From assembly GCA_029268515.1 (NCBI GenBank), contig JAQWNP010000016.1, positions 124,001-188,000 on the forward strand: a DNA stretch of 64,000 nt, written 5' to 3'. The notes under the pieces were generated by a model. The model did not search any database. It saw only the letters and a list, made by a program, of their open reading frames with translations, and was not told the origin of the DNA. The stretch comes from Phycisphaerales bacterium (GTDB lineage: Bacteria > Planctomycetota > Phycisphaerae > Phycisphaerales > SM1A02). Below are positions 46,128 through 54,592 of this stretch, one piece after another (the first letter of the stretch is position 1; each line of letters starts with the position of its first letter). A program made the translations under genes and the position numbers.

Positions 46128-46663
46128 GATGAAGCCCCGGTCGTAACCACTAATATTTTATAGCCCCATGCAACGAGCACAACTGCGCTAATCGTCCATA
46201 GCCACCTCGCACGAAACGGCCCTGCCAAACGATTGGCCACACGAGACCCCGTAATAGCAACATATACGCCGAGTAATAGAATAGCCGCAGTCACAACTGC
46301 CAGGATTGCGCCCAAAGGCTGAGCCATAAATGCATGCCCCAGTTCTCCTTTCACCGCATGTGAAAATGAAGTGGTCATACCACAGGTTGGGCAGGGAATA
46401 CCAAAGCCAGACATCCAACTACATGCCGGCAGACCGAGTTGAGCATGCGTTCCATAGCCATCTGGATCAGGGCTCAATGAGACTGCAATGCCAAGTAGCG
46501 TTCCTGCCAATATTGCAAGAGTTAAGCCCCAAAGGCGCCGCGCTCCGACAGCATCCATTCGCTGAGCCTGCTCCACCACCAACTGCCCCCCAGGAGCTTC
46601 CGCGCACAGCTCGGCATTGCCGCTCTCGGTCAAGTTGGTTGAATTGGGTCTCGATTTCTCCAT
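46124..46663 (-). CDS. DUF2752 membrane protein
   Basis: 179 residues with a hydrophilic N-terminus (~45 residues) and three membrane helices. The conserved DUF2752 segment GFGIPCPTCGMTTSFSHAVKGE lies between helices one and two, with the C-P-x-C-G-x-T-x-S pattern. The family is widespread and its biochemical role is unknown. The long N-terminal polar stretch is unusual; a later start is possible, e.g. at the Met in AQRMDAVGARR. First gene of the minus-strand run, divergent from the M19 peptidase-like gene. Confidence 0.8.
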   Translation of the reverse strand: MEKSRPNSTNLTESGNAELCAEAPGGQLVVEQAQRMDAVGARRLWGLTLAILAGTLLGIAVSLSPDPDGYGTHAQLGLPACSWMSGFGIPCPTCGMTTSFSHAVKGELGHAFMAQPLGAILAVVTAAILLLGVYVAITGSRVANRLAGPFRARWLWTISAVVLVAWGYKILVVTTGASS

Positions 46664-46784
46664 GATTCGACTACCCTACCCCTTCCTTGCAGGTGTATCA
46701 AAGCCTGCAGCGCTTTCATCATGATCAGCCTGCGTGAAACCTCACTTAGGCCTCGTTAATACAAAACACTCGGAGGCTCTCTGT

Positions 46785-47762
46785 ATGTGGCTCGATGCTC
46801 ATCTTGATATGGCCTGGGCTGCCGTCCAGGGTCGTGATCTGACAACACCCTGCCCTGATCGTTCAGAAGCTGCGCTCAGCTTGCCTGATCTTGCAGAGGG
46901 TGATGTTCAGTATGCCTTTGCCACAATCTTCACTGATCCACCCAGCCCCCAAATGATTGCCACACATACTGATGAAGAAATACGAAACTGGTGTCATGAA
47001 GCTGGACTGGAACAGTTGGCCGTTTACGAAAATCTAGAAAGAGACGGACACATTCGCATTGTCCGATCGACCAGTGATCTAGACGTCAACTGTGACTGCC
47101 TAAGCATTGTATTGCTCATGGAAGGCGCTGACCCAATCCGTCGACCAGATGAAGTGAGCTGGTGGTTTGAACGCGGCCTGCGCGTGGTAGGACTCACATG
47201 GGCAATGGGAAGTCGCTATGCGGGAGGAAACGCTCAAAGTCATCCCCTGACGGATGAAGGCCGAGCACTCATCACTGCACTTGATGAATATAAAATTGTT
47301 CACGACCTTTCTCATCTCGCTGATCCAGCTGTAGACGAATTACTGAGTATCAGCCATGGACCGGTGATTGCCTCGCACTCGAATGCTCGGCATTTCATTC
47401 CTGGCAATGAGCGTCATATCCAGGATGCTCATATCAAAGAGATTAGCAATCGCAATGGCGTGATTGGGCTGAATTTATTCAGCCAGTTTCTAACGCCCAA
47501 CCGCCGTGCCCGTGTCGCAGATTGCATAGACCATATCTCACACATCTGTTCAGTCATGGGCCATCATCAGGGCTGTGGCTTGGGATCAGATCTTGATGGC
47601 GGCTTTGCACCCACTCAGATGCCGGAGGGTCTTGATCATCCATCTAAGTATGGTGCCTTGAGCCAAGCACTACGCCAAAGGGGCTGGTCTGCATCAGACA
47701 TTCGTGGATTTGAGCACGCCAACTGGCTCAATTTCCTTCGAACCGCGTTACCAAATGACTAA
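46785..47762 (+). CDS. M19 (renal dipeptidase-like) membrane dipeptidase family protein
   Basis: 325 residues from ATG 46785, which has GGAGG eight bases ahead; the frame opens at GTG 46734. The metal site begins with H-x-D in DAHLDMAW, followed by DLSHLADPA, VIASHSNARHF and GLGSDLDGGF, the ordered blocks of zinc dipeptidases of the M19 family. These split dipeptides, including D-amino-acid dipeptides, in some bacteria. No signal peptide is seen, so a cytoplasmic site is likely. Stands alone, convergent with the pseudo-MinD gene. Confidence 0.85.
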   Translation: MWLDAHLDMAWAAVQGRDLTTPCPDRSEAALSLPDLAEGDVQYAFATIFTDPPSPQMIATHTDEEIRNWCHEAGLEQLAVYENLERDGHIRIVRSTSDLDVNCDCLSIVLLMEGADPIRRPDEVSWWFERGLRVVGLTWAMGSRYAGGNAQSHPLTDEGRALITALDEYKIVHDLSHLADPAVDELLSISHGPVIASHSNARHFIPGNERHIQDAHIKEISNRNGVIGLNLFSQFLTPNRRARVADCIDHISHICSVMGHHQGCGLGSDLDGGFAPTQMPEGLDHPSKYGALSQALRQRGWSASDIRGFEHANWLNFLRTALPND

Positions 47763-47788
47763 TGCCAGCAAGATCCATGGCGTGGTGC

Positions 47789-49066
47789 CTACAAATCAAT
47801 ACAGCGAGGACGCTGGTCAGGATCTTCGGGCAGCACCAGATGTAGTTCAAAGCCACAGCGATGAAGATCATCAAGATCCCCGGCGCTATCTGCAAACAGA
47901 TGTTGCCTGATCTCGGCTTTGGCCCGCAGACCTTCGCCATGACAGGCTTCAGCGAGCAGCGGCAGGTGGTCACTCGCCCATGAAGTCACCATGACGAGTT
48001 TACGAAGTTGATCATGCCACGCGAGAATATTGAGCCGGCCCTCATTGTCAACTGCCAACTCAATTGTCTGATCATAAGGACAGCGTTGTCTCAAAGGCAA
48101 CAGATCTTTCATGAGTGAAGACCATTGACCTTGCTCAGTCGGCGCTGTGTCAACAACCACACTGCGCTGAGATGGCGATGTTGATTCCGATGTCACCAGC
48201 GCATCGAGGGCCGTTGCAGATCCAGCAGCAGCTGGCATCTCCAATTTGGGACGAGCTGTTTCTGTTGCCTGGGCGGAGGGGGCATTTTGATCAACTGGTG
48301 GCTGCTCCCAACGCACCGCTCGAGGAACATGAACAGCAGTCATGATATCGAGTACCGCATCGTTCAAACCGCCTTCACAATTCAAAGAACGGTGACTGTG
48401 TTTAAGCACATCAATACGTGGCAACGTAAGACCTAAGTGTAGCTTGACCCCAAGATGGGCTTCTGTTGTCGCTCTTAAGCGATCCATCATTTGTTCAGCC
48501 TGGTGATCATCACAACCAACGATTGCCATATGTACCGTTGGTGATGGCATTTCAGCTTCCTGGGCTGCTAAGGCCAATACTTTAATGCGCCGATAAGCCG
48601 CAACCAATGCCGCTTGATCCGCACTTGTCAAGAGTGTGATTTGATCAGGTTGACTCCGCAACAAATCGATCGGATGCATTTGTTCATCAACCAGAATAAT
48701 CCAGCAAGCAATCTCGGGCGCCAGATCAACGACCACTCGTTCAAGGTCCTGCTCGGAAGCAAGACCGTCAAGCTGCCCCAAAGGAACCTGCGCACATTGA
48801 ATTCGCACACCACTGACATCTTCTTGAACCAGGCAGGTTGGACCTTGATCAGATGCAATACGATCTAAATAGGGTGGCAGCCACAACCCCCCACGTACCG
48901 GCAAGTGACCGGCAAGTAACAAATGCCGTTGGGCTCGCTGCGGCATATCACACCCCGCACCACCGCCGCCTCGTGGCTCTGATTGATTGCCCGTTGACGA
49001 AGCTGCATCTGCTGGTGTGAGGAAGAGCTCAGCGAGTTCATCAATGGGATCGATGTGTTGGGACAT
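47789..49066 (-). CDS. Degenerate MinD/ParA-like protein, partner of the ParA-CBM48 protein
   Basis: 425 residues. After a polar, Gly-rich N-terminus (~1-45), residues ~45-235 follow the MinD/FleN order of strands: HLLLAGHLPVRGGLWLPPYL where Walker A should be, then DQITLLTSADQAALVAAYRRIKVLAL and HMAIVGCDDHQAEQMMDRL, LGLTLPRIDVLKHSHRSL. The Walker A lysines are missing, so it cannot bind ATP in the normal way. A Pro/Ala-rich linker follows, and the last ~110 residues form an unassigned domain. It starts 11 bases after the ParA-fusion gene and is almost surely cotranscribed; a heterodimer with it is inference. Confidence 0.55.
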   Translation of the reverse strand: MSQHIDPIDELAELFLTPADAASSTGNQSEPRGGGGAGCDMPQRAQRHLLLAGHLPVRGGLWLPPYLDRIASDQGPTCLVQEDVSGVRIQCAQVPLGQLDGLASEQDLERVVVDLAPEIACWIILVDEQMHPIDLLRSQPDQITLLTSADQAALVAAYRRIKVLALAAQEAEMPSPTVHMAIVGCDDHQAEQMMDRLRATTEAHLGVKLHLGLTLPRIDVLKHSHRSLNCEGGLNDAVLDIMTAVHVPRAVRWEQPPVDQNAPSAQATETARPKLEMPAAAGSATALDALVTSESTSPSQRSVVVDTAPTEQGQWSSLMKDLLPLRQRCPYDQTIELAVDNEGRLNILAWHDQLRKLVMVTSWASDHLPLLAEACHGEGLRAKAEIRQHLFADSAGDLDDLHRCGFELHLVLPEDPDQRPRCIDL

Positions 49067-49077
49067 GATTAGTCGCC

Positions 49078-50394
49078 TCAGCCGACGATCAGCACGTTAC
49101 AAGGGCCGATTGCCGGGTCGTTCTGTCGTTGATCGTTGTATGAATCGAGCCCCGCCTGCCCGTCGACCAGAATCTGATAGCGATACCGCCCCTCTGGAAG
49201 AGGTACTGTTATCTCAAGCATTCCAGTTTGCTCGCTACGTTTCAATCTGATTGGTGCCCAAGCATTAAAGTCTCCAGCCACAGAGACAACTTGCGCCCCC
49301 GAATCGGGCTGCACAAAGCGGACACCGCCTGAAGTTACTTCAGCACCCAAGAAGCGATTCACTTCAATCTCAGGGGGATCCAGAGGCGCCTTCTCCAGCA
49401 TCGCATCAGGCACGGGCTCATTGCCGATCTGCTCATCGGATGGCTGATCAGTCACTGACTGCCCCAAAAACTCTGAGGACTCTGCTTCACTTTTTACTTT
49501 GCTTTCAGCTCGATTGATTCTCGCCACTAACTCGGCAGCACGATGTCCCCGATCAGAGATCGGTGGCGCAACACGACTCTCGGTCATCGGCACACTGAAT
49601 TGCTCTTGTGGTGCCGCCAAAATACGCAAACGCTCTAACTCATCAGCAAGATCTTCAAACTCTTGATGTGCCATTGACTGCGGGGCATATTCGAGGATGG
49701 GCTGGCCCATACTCACCGCCTCTCGCAGCTCTTCATGACGACGAATGACGGTCCGCAATAACTCACCAGGGAAGTCGCGGCGTAGCGACTCAAGAATTGT
49801 TGTTGCAAGTTTGGATTCAGGGTCATACATCGTGGCAAGAAGATGACACTGCAGCGGACGACCCATTCGACTAATTAAGTTCTGAACAGTGCGAAACTGT
49901 TTATGCGCACCGCGCATTGCAAAGAATCCTGACTCGACCGGAATCAATGCGTCATCGGCCGCCCGAAGTGCATTGAATGTTAGTAATCCAATCGCTGGCG
50001 AACAGTCAATGAGGCAAATGTCATAATCCGGTTTGATCAACTTCAACAGACTCTCAAGCCTGCGATCGCGATCGGCTCGCTGGTGCAATCCGCCACCTGG
50101 AGCCTCCACAGCGGCTAGTCGCATCGTACTGGGAAGCAGGTGAAAGCTTCTTCCGACCTCCCAAACCACCGACTTTAAATTAAGACCCTGCTCATGCTCA
50201 GCTAAGAGTGCCTCTGAAACACTGAATTCGATATCGTCTTCGGGAACACCAAGACCTGCAGCACAGTGTGACTGGGGATCAAGATCAACCAACAGGGTTC
50301 GCTTGCCGCGCGCTGCAAAGACTGCAGCCAGGTTGATTGCTGTGGTCGTCTTCCCGGAGCCACCCTTTTGATTGACTATTGCAAAAACCCGCAA
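49078..50394 (-). CDS. ParA-family ATPase fused to a glycogen-binding (CBM48/AMPK-beta-like) domain
   Basis: 438 residues. Residues 1-~255 form a complete ParA/Soj ATPase: deviant Walker A KGGSGKTTTAIN (start of protein), LVDLDPQSHCAAGLG, Walker B ICLIDCSPAIGLLT and VESGFFAMRG. A polar linker (~270-350) follows. Residues ~352-438 match the early-set carbohydrate-binding module of AMPK-beta and branching enzymes: VSVAGDFNAW (374-379 is GDFNAW), then ITVPLPEGRYRYQILVDG and the closing CNVLIV. The second aromatic of the sugar platform, usually W after VDG, reads A-G-L here. No parB or parS is nearby. A surface- or glycan-positioning ATPase is suggested but unproven. Confidence 0.85.
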   Translation of the reverse strand: MRVFAIVNQKGGSGKTTTAINLAAVFAARGKRTLLVDLDPQSHCAAGLGVPEDDIEFSVSEALLAEHEQGLNLKSVVWEVGRSFHLLPSTMRLAAVEAPGGGLHQRADRDRRLESLLKLIKPDYDICLIDCSPAIGLLTFNALRAADDALIPVESGFFAMRGAHKQFRTVQNLISRMGRPLQCHLLATMYDPESKLATTILESLRRDFPGELLRTVIRRHEELREAVSMGQPILEYAPQSMAHQEFEDLADELERLRILAAPQEQFSVPMTESRVAPPISDRGHRAAELVARINRAESKVKSEAESSEFLGQSVTDQPSDEQIGNEPVPDAMLEKAPLDPPEIEVNRFLGAEVTSGGVRFVQPDSGAQVVSVAGDFNAWAPIRLKRSEQTGMLEITVPLPEGRYRYQILVDGQAGLDSYNDQRQNDPAIGPCNVLIVG

Positions 50395-50523
50395 GATCTA
50401 CCTTTAATGTTCATGAGGTAAGACGGGCGGGCCTTGGGGCCCCGATCCGTCAAGGCCACGGCAACCGCCACTGCGGTCACTCTTCAACTAGTTTATCGGA
50501 AGACCTTGCTCGTATGCTTGAAA

Positions 50524-51639
50524 TCAATCAAGTTCAGCACCAACATAATTCCATGCTTCCACCACCGCTTGATGATCAACGTCCTCAACAATCGAGACCG
50601 CTCCGATTGCATCGGGCACGATCAGCCTTATCACACCATTGAGGACCTTTTTGTCGAACTGCATTGCCTCGACAAGGGATGCCGCTTTAACAGGACTTGG
50701 CAGCCGAGTTGGCAAGCCAAGCGAAGCAAGGAGTTGCTCGATTCGTAGGCAGGTCGCTGCCGAAAGCTTGCCTGATTGCTGGCTGACCCGGCAAGCAGCC
50801 ACAATCCCAATAGCAACAGCCTCACCATGAAGAAGATCTAGAGCCGGTAAGGGCTCAATAACGTGAGCGAATGTATGGCCTAGATTCAGGAGTGCTCGCC
50901 GCCCTGCCTCACGCTCATCCTGTTGAACGATATCAACTTTGATTTCTATCGAGCGGCTGATCAACTCTGTTTGGATTGCCTCATTATCTGTTAGGAGCGT
51001 TTCACCCTGACTTTCGATCCAGTCAAACAAACTTTCATCAGCGATCATGGCATGCTTCACACACTCTGCCAAGCCACAGCAACGATCTCTACGCGAGAGC
51101 GTTGTGAGGGTGCGCGGATCAACGATCACAGCTGTTGGTTGCCAAAAGGAGCCAACAAGGTTCTTCCCCAAAGTCCCGCTGGGTAAATCAAAGTTAACGC
51201 CAGTCTTCCCTCCGATCGAAGCATCGACCATCGCAAGGAGCGTGGTCGGAACTTGAATCAGAGGCACACCCCGAAGGTAGGTCGCGGCGAGAAAGCCTGC
51301 CACATCTCCAGTCAGACCACCGCCAACAGCAATCACCGGATGGGACCGATCAAGATGACCTTCTAACATCTTGTTGTATCCATCGCTCACTGTCGCCAAT
51401 CGCTTGTTGGACTCCTTGGCGTGAATTTCCCATTCAATAACATCAACGCCCATTGCCTCTAGTGCGCGATGCACTGCTTGACCATGCGTTTCTTTCACCG
51501 CAGCATCGAGCACAAGTAAACAACGACGAGATTGAAGATCTTCGACCACTGAAATTGTGACCAAGCGACTAATGGCACCGGGCTCAACGATGATTGGATA
51601 AGAAGCCGTTGGAAGATTCACTTCCGTGCGATAAATCAT
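50524..51639 (-). CDS. aroB: 3-dehydroquinate synthase
   Basis: Second enzyme of the shikimate pathway, NAD- and zinc-dependent, 371 residues. Diagnostic stretches are AVGGGLTGDVAGFLAATYLRG, QVPTTLLAMVDASIGGKTGVNF, and the zinc ligands around CVKHAMI, NLGHTFAHVIE and LLHGEAVAIG. It starts within a 4-base overlap with the upstream exported protein gene. Other aro genes are not in the window. Confidence 0.95.
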   Translation of the reverse strand: MIYRTEVNLPTASYPIIVEPGAISRLVTISVVEDLQSRRCLLVLDAAVKETHGQAVHRALEAMGVDVIEWEIHAKESNKRLATVSDGYNKMLEGHLDRSHPVIAVGGGLTGDVAGFLAATYLRGVPLIQVPTTLLAMVDASIGGKTGVNFDLPSGTLGKNLVGSFWQPTAVIVDPRTLTTLSRRDRCCGLAECVKHAMIADESLFDWIESQGETLLTDNEAIQTELISRSIEIKVDIVQQDEREAGRRALLNLGHTFAHVIEPLPALDLLHGEAVAIGIVAACRVSQQSGKLSAATCLRIEQLLASLGLPTRLPSPVKAASLVEAMQFDKKVLNGVIRLIVPDAIGAVSIVEDVDHQAVVEAWNYVGAELD

Positions 51640-52397
51640 GGTTTTCCTTCTGCTCGACGTTTGAGTTCACCAAGTGCAATCGCTGGATCTTGAGGAAGTG
51701 GCCTCATGTCATCAACCTCATCAGCCAGATCATGACCGACTCGAGCATTGATTGGCTCTCTAGCACGGCGAGCTCGTCTTGTCACAACAAACACAAACAA
51801 GAAAATAGCCCCCAGAAAAACAACTAGAACAACGATGCCCCAAGCATGTTCTGCGGTTAAGCCTGGCGGACGTGGTATCCGAGTAGGTCCAGGACTCACA
51901 AATGCTAAGTAGTTTTTCATTTCGCCACTACGTGCTTGAATGAGCAAGCGTTTATAAAAGCGACCATTCAGTCTGACCGACTGCCCCACCGATGACGATC
52001 GATTTCCGTCATGCAAAACATAAACAATAAATGGAATACCTTGATCGCTTCGGATGACCCACTCTTCAATCGCGCGCGTTCCAGGCTTGAGGCCCAATGG
52101 ACGGGTCACATCAGTATTCATGACAAGCGTTCCATTGAGTTGGAATTGTTGTCCACGAAAACGCGCTGGATCTTTGAGAATCATGGAGTGATCAGATGCA
52201 ACCAGGGTCGACTCACTATGATTGACCGACTGGTCCTGATGATTCGCGACTTCAACAAGAACCGCAAAAGCTGACTCACCAATTTCTTGATCGTCGCGCG
52301 CCGCTTGAAGTTGCTCAACTTGTTCAGCAGAAAAGAGGCCAGGGAACTGGCTAGTCACCTGCAGTGGCAGGAAAAAGATCGCCATCAAGAGTGCCAT
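51636..52397 (-). CDS. Exported membrane-anchored protein of unknown function (possible OB-like domain)
   Basis: 253 residues with an N-terminal signal or anchor helix (~1-16) and a C-terminal membrane helix (about 186-208, GIVVLVVFLGAIFLFVFVV) followed by a basic, then acidic cytoplasmic tail. The central part contains two similar strand sets, FRGQQFQLNGTLVMN and VGQSVRLNGRFYKRL, separated by about 55 residues, the look of an OB-like barrel. No function is known. It is preceded by tRNA-Glu 97 bases upstream on the same strand and overlaps aroB by 4 bases. Confidence 0.6.
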   Translation of the reverse strand: MALLMAIFFLPLQVTSQFPGLFSAEQVEQLQAARDDQEIGESAFAVLVEVANHQDQSVNHSESTLVASDHSMILKDPARFRGQQFQLNGTLVMNTDVTRPLGLKPGTRAIEEWVIRSDQGIPFIVYVLHDGNRSSSVGQSVRLNGRFYKRLLIQARSGEMKNYLAFVSPGPTRIPRPPGLTAEHAWGIVVLVVFLGAIFLFVFVVTRRARRAREPINARVGHDLADEVDDMRPLPQDPAIALGELKRRAEGKP

Positions 52398-52494
52398 CTC
52401 ACTCCAAGGCGTAGATACGTTACACGCACCACTTGCAAGGAATACATGGTCGCTTCACGATCTGCGCAGATCGTTTTAAGCAGCCATTGGAAAG

Positions 52495-52569
52495 CGACCC
52501 CAAGGGGATTTGAACCCCTGTTCCCAGGATGAAAACCTGGTGTCCTAGACCAGACTAGACGATGGGGTC
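52495..52569 (-). tRNA. tRNA-Glu (TTC)
   Basis: A full cloverleaf on the minus strand. Acceptor GACCCCA pairs with TGGGGTC, the anticodon stem CCAGG/CCTGG encloses loop TTTTCAT with anticodon TTC, the T arm is AGGGG-TTCAAAT-CCCCT, and the discriminator base is G. CCA is not encoded. D-arm sequence TCTAGTCTGGTCTAGGA is typical of tRNA-Glu. Confidence 0.96.
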
Positions 52570-52643
52570 AGTCAGGTCGGCAGATCATAAGAGAAAAACC
52601 GCCCTTTCGGCCAGTATCTTTGCAGACTATTTAGGATAGGAAT

Positions 52644-53306
52644 ATGACTGAGGATGCCAGCGATAACCATTATGTGGTCTGCCCACTGGCCTACGAGCTC
52701 GCTGGTTTACGCCGACGTGGCGTTTCCAGGCACTTCAATATGGAGCTCTGTGGGATGGGAGCCGTATCACTCAGTCGATGGTCACAGTCCGTCAATATTC
52801 CAGCTGGGTCCAAAGTTTGGCTTGCTGGGCTCGCTGGCGGATTGAACCCACACCTCAAAATGGGGCAGGCATACGCAATTAGCGGCGTTTTGGGCACTTC
52901 TGACGCCGATCTCAAGCCACCGCTGCAAGCCCTTGCCCCAGCTGCCACGATCGTCTCAGTCGATCAACCCCTGGCTTCAATCGACCAAAAGGCCAAAACC
53001 TATGCGGATACCCAATCCGATCTTGTTGACATGGAGGCGATGGCTTTTGCTCAAATTGCCGAAGAAAAAGGATGGGAATGGGGTGTGATCAAAGGGATCA
53101 GTGATGCCAGTGATCAAGAACTCCCCCCTCTTGTTGAAAAAATGACAATGACAACTGGCCGCCCGCAAATGTGGCAAATGGCCTGGGCAATCGCTTCTCA
53201 CCCTCAGCAAATACCCGCGCTTCTGGCTCTTGGGCGTCATGCCCGACGAGCACTCGATTCCGTGGCGGCTTGCCTGATCGCTTCGATACAGAAACAAGCC
53301 TCTTGA
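52644..53306 (+). CDS. Nucleoside phosphorylase-superfamily protein (MTA/SAH nucleosidase-like)
   Basis: 220 residues of the PNP/UDP phosphorylase superfamily. The family pattern includes GLAGGLNPHLKMGQAYAI, the ribose-binding VDMEAMAFAQIAEEKG with D-M-E, and the catalytic-loop GISDASD (Asp in the place of the purine-contacting residue). It is shorter than purine nucleoside phosphorylase and closer in size to MTA/SAH nucleosidases; members linked to hopanoid synthesis (HpnG) also have this size. Substrate is not decided. ATG 52644 follows AGGA seven to eight bases upstream. Confidence 0.75.
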   Translation: MTEDASDNHYVVCPLAYELAGLRRRGVSRHFNMELCGMGAVSLSRWSQSVNIPAGSKVWLAGLAGGLNPHLKMGQAYAISGVLGTSDADLKPPLQALAPAATIVSVDQPLASIDQKAKTYADTQSDLVDMEAMAFAQIAEEKGWEWGVIKGISDASDQELPPLVEKMTMTTGRPQMWQMAWAIASHPQQIPALLALGRHARRALDSVAACLIASIQKQAS

Positions 53307-53764
53307 GACTTCGATGACCTATTGGGCAAGGCCTCCCCGGCCCTCTCTCGGCCCCCTACAGGGCATCGCGGACGTATCTGCGACCCCCAAGGCCATGTGC
53401 CGCCTGAGCGGCCACAGTGGATGCTAAGACGCCTGCACAAGGTCGCTCACAAGCCTTTGCCTTGCAATGCTTTACGAAATTTCGTGGGTTCCGAGGACGT
53501 GGCTATTGCCCACCGAGTACCCAGTGTCTATTGTGCTGTAGAAGCCGCCTGAGATGCTGCAACGAAGTAGTCCTTGGACTACTGCACATCGCCGCCCGGG
53601 AGTGTCGGAGCGATCGGGCGGCGGCTTCATTTTTGCCCATCGAATGTGAACTACCAAGAACACCCGCTTTTCAAACAGAGTGGCGTGGGAACCCCACAGT
53701 GACATGTCGAGCAATGAGATTAAGATTCTCATTACAATACAATCGTCCTGTGGAGGTACACCTA
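53307..53764. other. Long intergenic region with several hairpins
   Basis: 458 bases between the phosphorylase-family gene and the PagL-like gene. Frames open in this region have no ribosome site and appear non-coding. Hairpins: 53366-53383 (7 bp with one G-U), 53396-53416 (GCCGC/GCGGC core), a 12-bp palindrome ACGAAATTTCGT at 53474-53485, and the inverted repeat AGTAGTCC/GGACTACT at 53566-53583, then the terminator listed separately. A structured RNA is possible; tmRNA, RNase P and 6S cores were looked for and not found. Confidence 0.35.
53590..53634 (+). terminator. Rho-independent terminator
   Basis: CGCCGCCC at 53590-53597 pairs with GGGCGGCG at 53616-53623 around an 18-base loop, followed by GCTTCATTTTTG with a five-T run (53630-53634). 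It would end transcription from the phosphorylase gene or an RNA in the upstream gap. Confidence 0.7.
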
Positions 53765-54550
53765 ATGCTCAGTTCACTAACTACGACGACAATCATTGCT
53801 CAAATGGCGATCACACCGTTACCAGACGCCACCCAGGCATCAGACTTTCTGACCCTAAAGAATGGCACATCGATCAATGCTTTTCATATCCCGACACTCG
53901 ATGATGGGCGCAGCGATCTTCATGAAATTGCCGTATTAGACCTATCCAGCGATCTTAATACACCACACACATGGAACAAACGCTTCCGTACCAGCCTTGT
54001 CTCTACTCAGGATTCATCAGAAAGCAATCCAGAGAGCACCGACGCGCCAGCTATTAATGAGACCGCTTCTCGTATTGCCTTTGGCACTCAAGGCCAACTA
54101 CGCTGGACCATACAGGGCGCTTGGTCGATTAGTGTCAAAGACGCTGAGGATCAATCTGGTCTGCTTGGCTTTGGAATCGACTACTTCCTGATAGATAACT
54201 TATCGATCAATGGTGAGTTCAATGGCGCCTATGTGAATCAAGTAGGCCCAGACGCTTGGGGCTTCAATTTCAATCTCATTGCCCGCTGGCACATCATCGC
54301 TCAAGAGAACTGGTCCTTCTTTGTTGATGGCGGAGCTGGTCTCTTATGGACGACTGAAAACGTCCCGGACAATGGAAGTCGTTTTAACTTTACGCCTCAG
54401 GCCGGCGTTGGTTGCACGATTGGCGTGGGCGGCAATGCACGTGTCATCACTGGCGTTCGCTGGCTACACATCTCAAACGCCAACCTCTATTCGTCAAATC
54501 CTGGGCGAGATAGCATTGAGGTTTACGCGGGCATCACACTGCCATTTTGA
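53765..54550 (+). CDS. PagL-like acyloxyacyl hydrolase / outer-membrane beta-barrel protein
   Basis: 261 residues from ATG 53765, with GGAGG eight bases ahead; the frame is open a further 350 bases upstream, without ribosome site. The second half is made of alternating amphipathic strands ending in Phe (TLPF), as in outer-membrane barrels. Near the end lies VRWLHISNANLYSSNPGRDSIEVYAG, matching the H-x-S-N-A...N-P-G block of PagL lipid A 3-O-deacylases, where the His and Ser are catalytic; a Glu follows in DSIEVYAG. This suggests lipid A editing at the outer membrane. The N-terminal ~100 residues, largely polar, are not part of PagL. A classical signal peptide is weak. Confidence 0.6.
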   Translation: MLSSLTTTTIIAQMAITPLPDATQASDFLTLKNGTSINAFHIPTLDDGRSDLHEIAVLDLSSDLNTPHTWNKRFRTSLVSTQDSSESNPESTDAPAINETASRIAFGTQGQLRWTIQGAWSISVKDAEDQSGLLGFGIDYFLIDNLSINGEFNGAYVNQVGPDAWGFNFNLIARWHIIAQENWSFFVDGGAGLLWTTENVPDNGSRFNFTPQAGVGCTIGVGGNARVITGVRWLHISNANLYSSNPGRDSIEVYAGITLPF

Positions 54551-54592
54551 TTGATGTCTTGTTGAATAAGAGGAACGTCGTAAGACAGTCTT

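Noticed and set aside
50430-50470. Hairpin GGGCC-TTGG-GGCCC between aroB and the ParA-fusion gene as a terminator
   Set aside because: The stem is only 5 bp and no T-run follows on either strand.
53322-53552. Open frame ending VYCAVEAA-stop, reminiscent of a tmRNA tag
   Set aside because: The tag normally ends in hydrophobic-Ala-Ala with an AN-D-rich start; no tRNA-like ends or CCA were found, so tmRNA is not supported.
53417-53764. N-terminal extension of the PagL-like protein
   Set aside because: It covers the terminator and hairpins, is Cys/Arg-rich and has no ribosome site; ATG 53765 has a good GGAGG.
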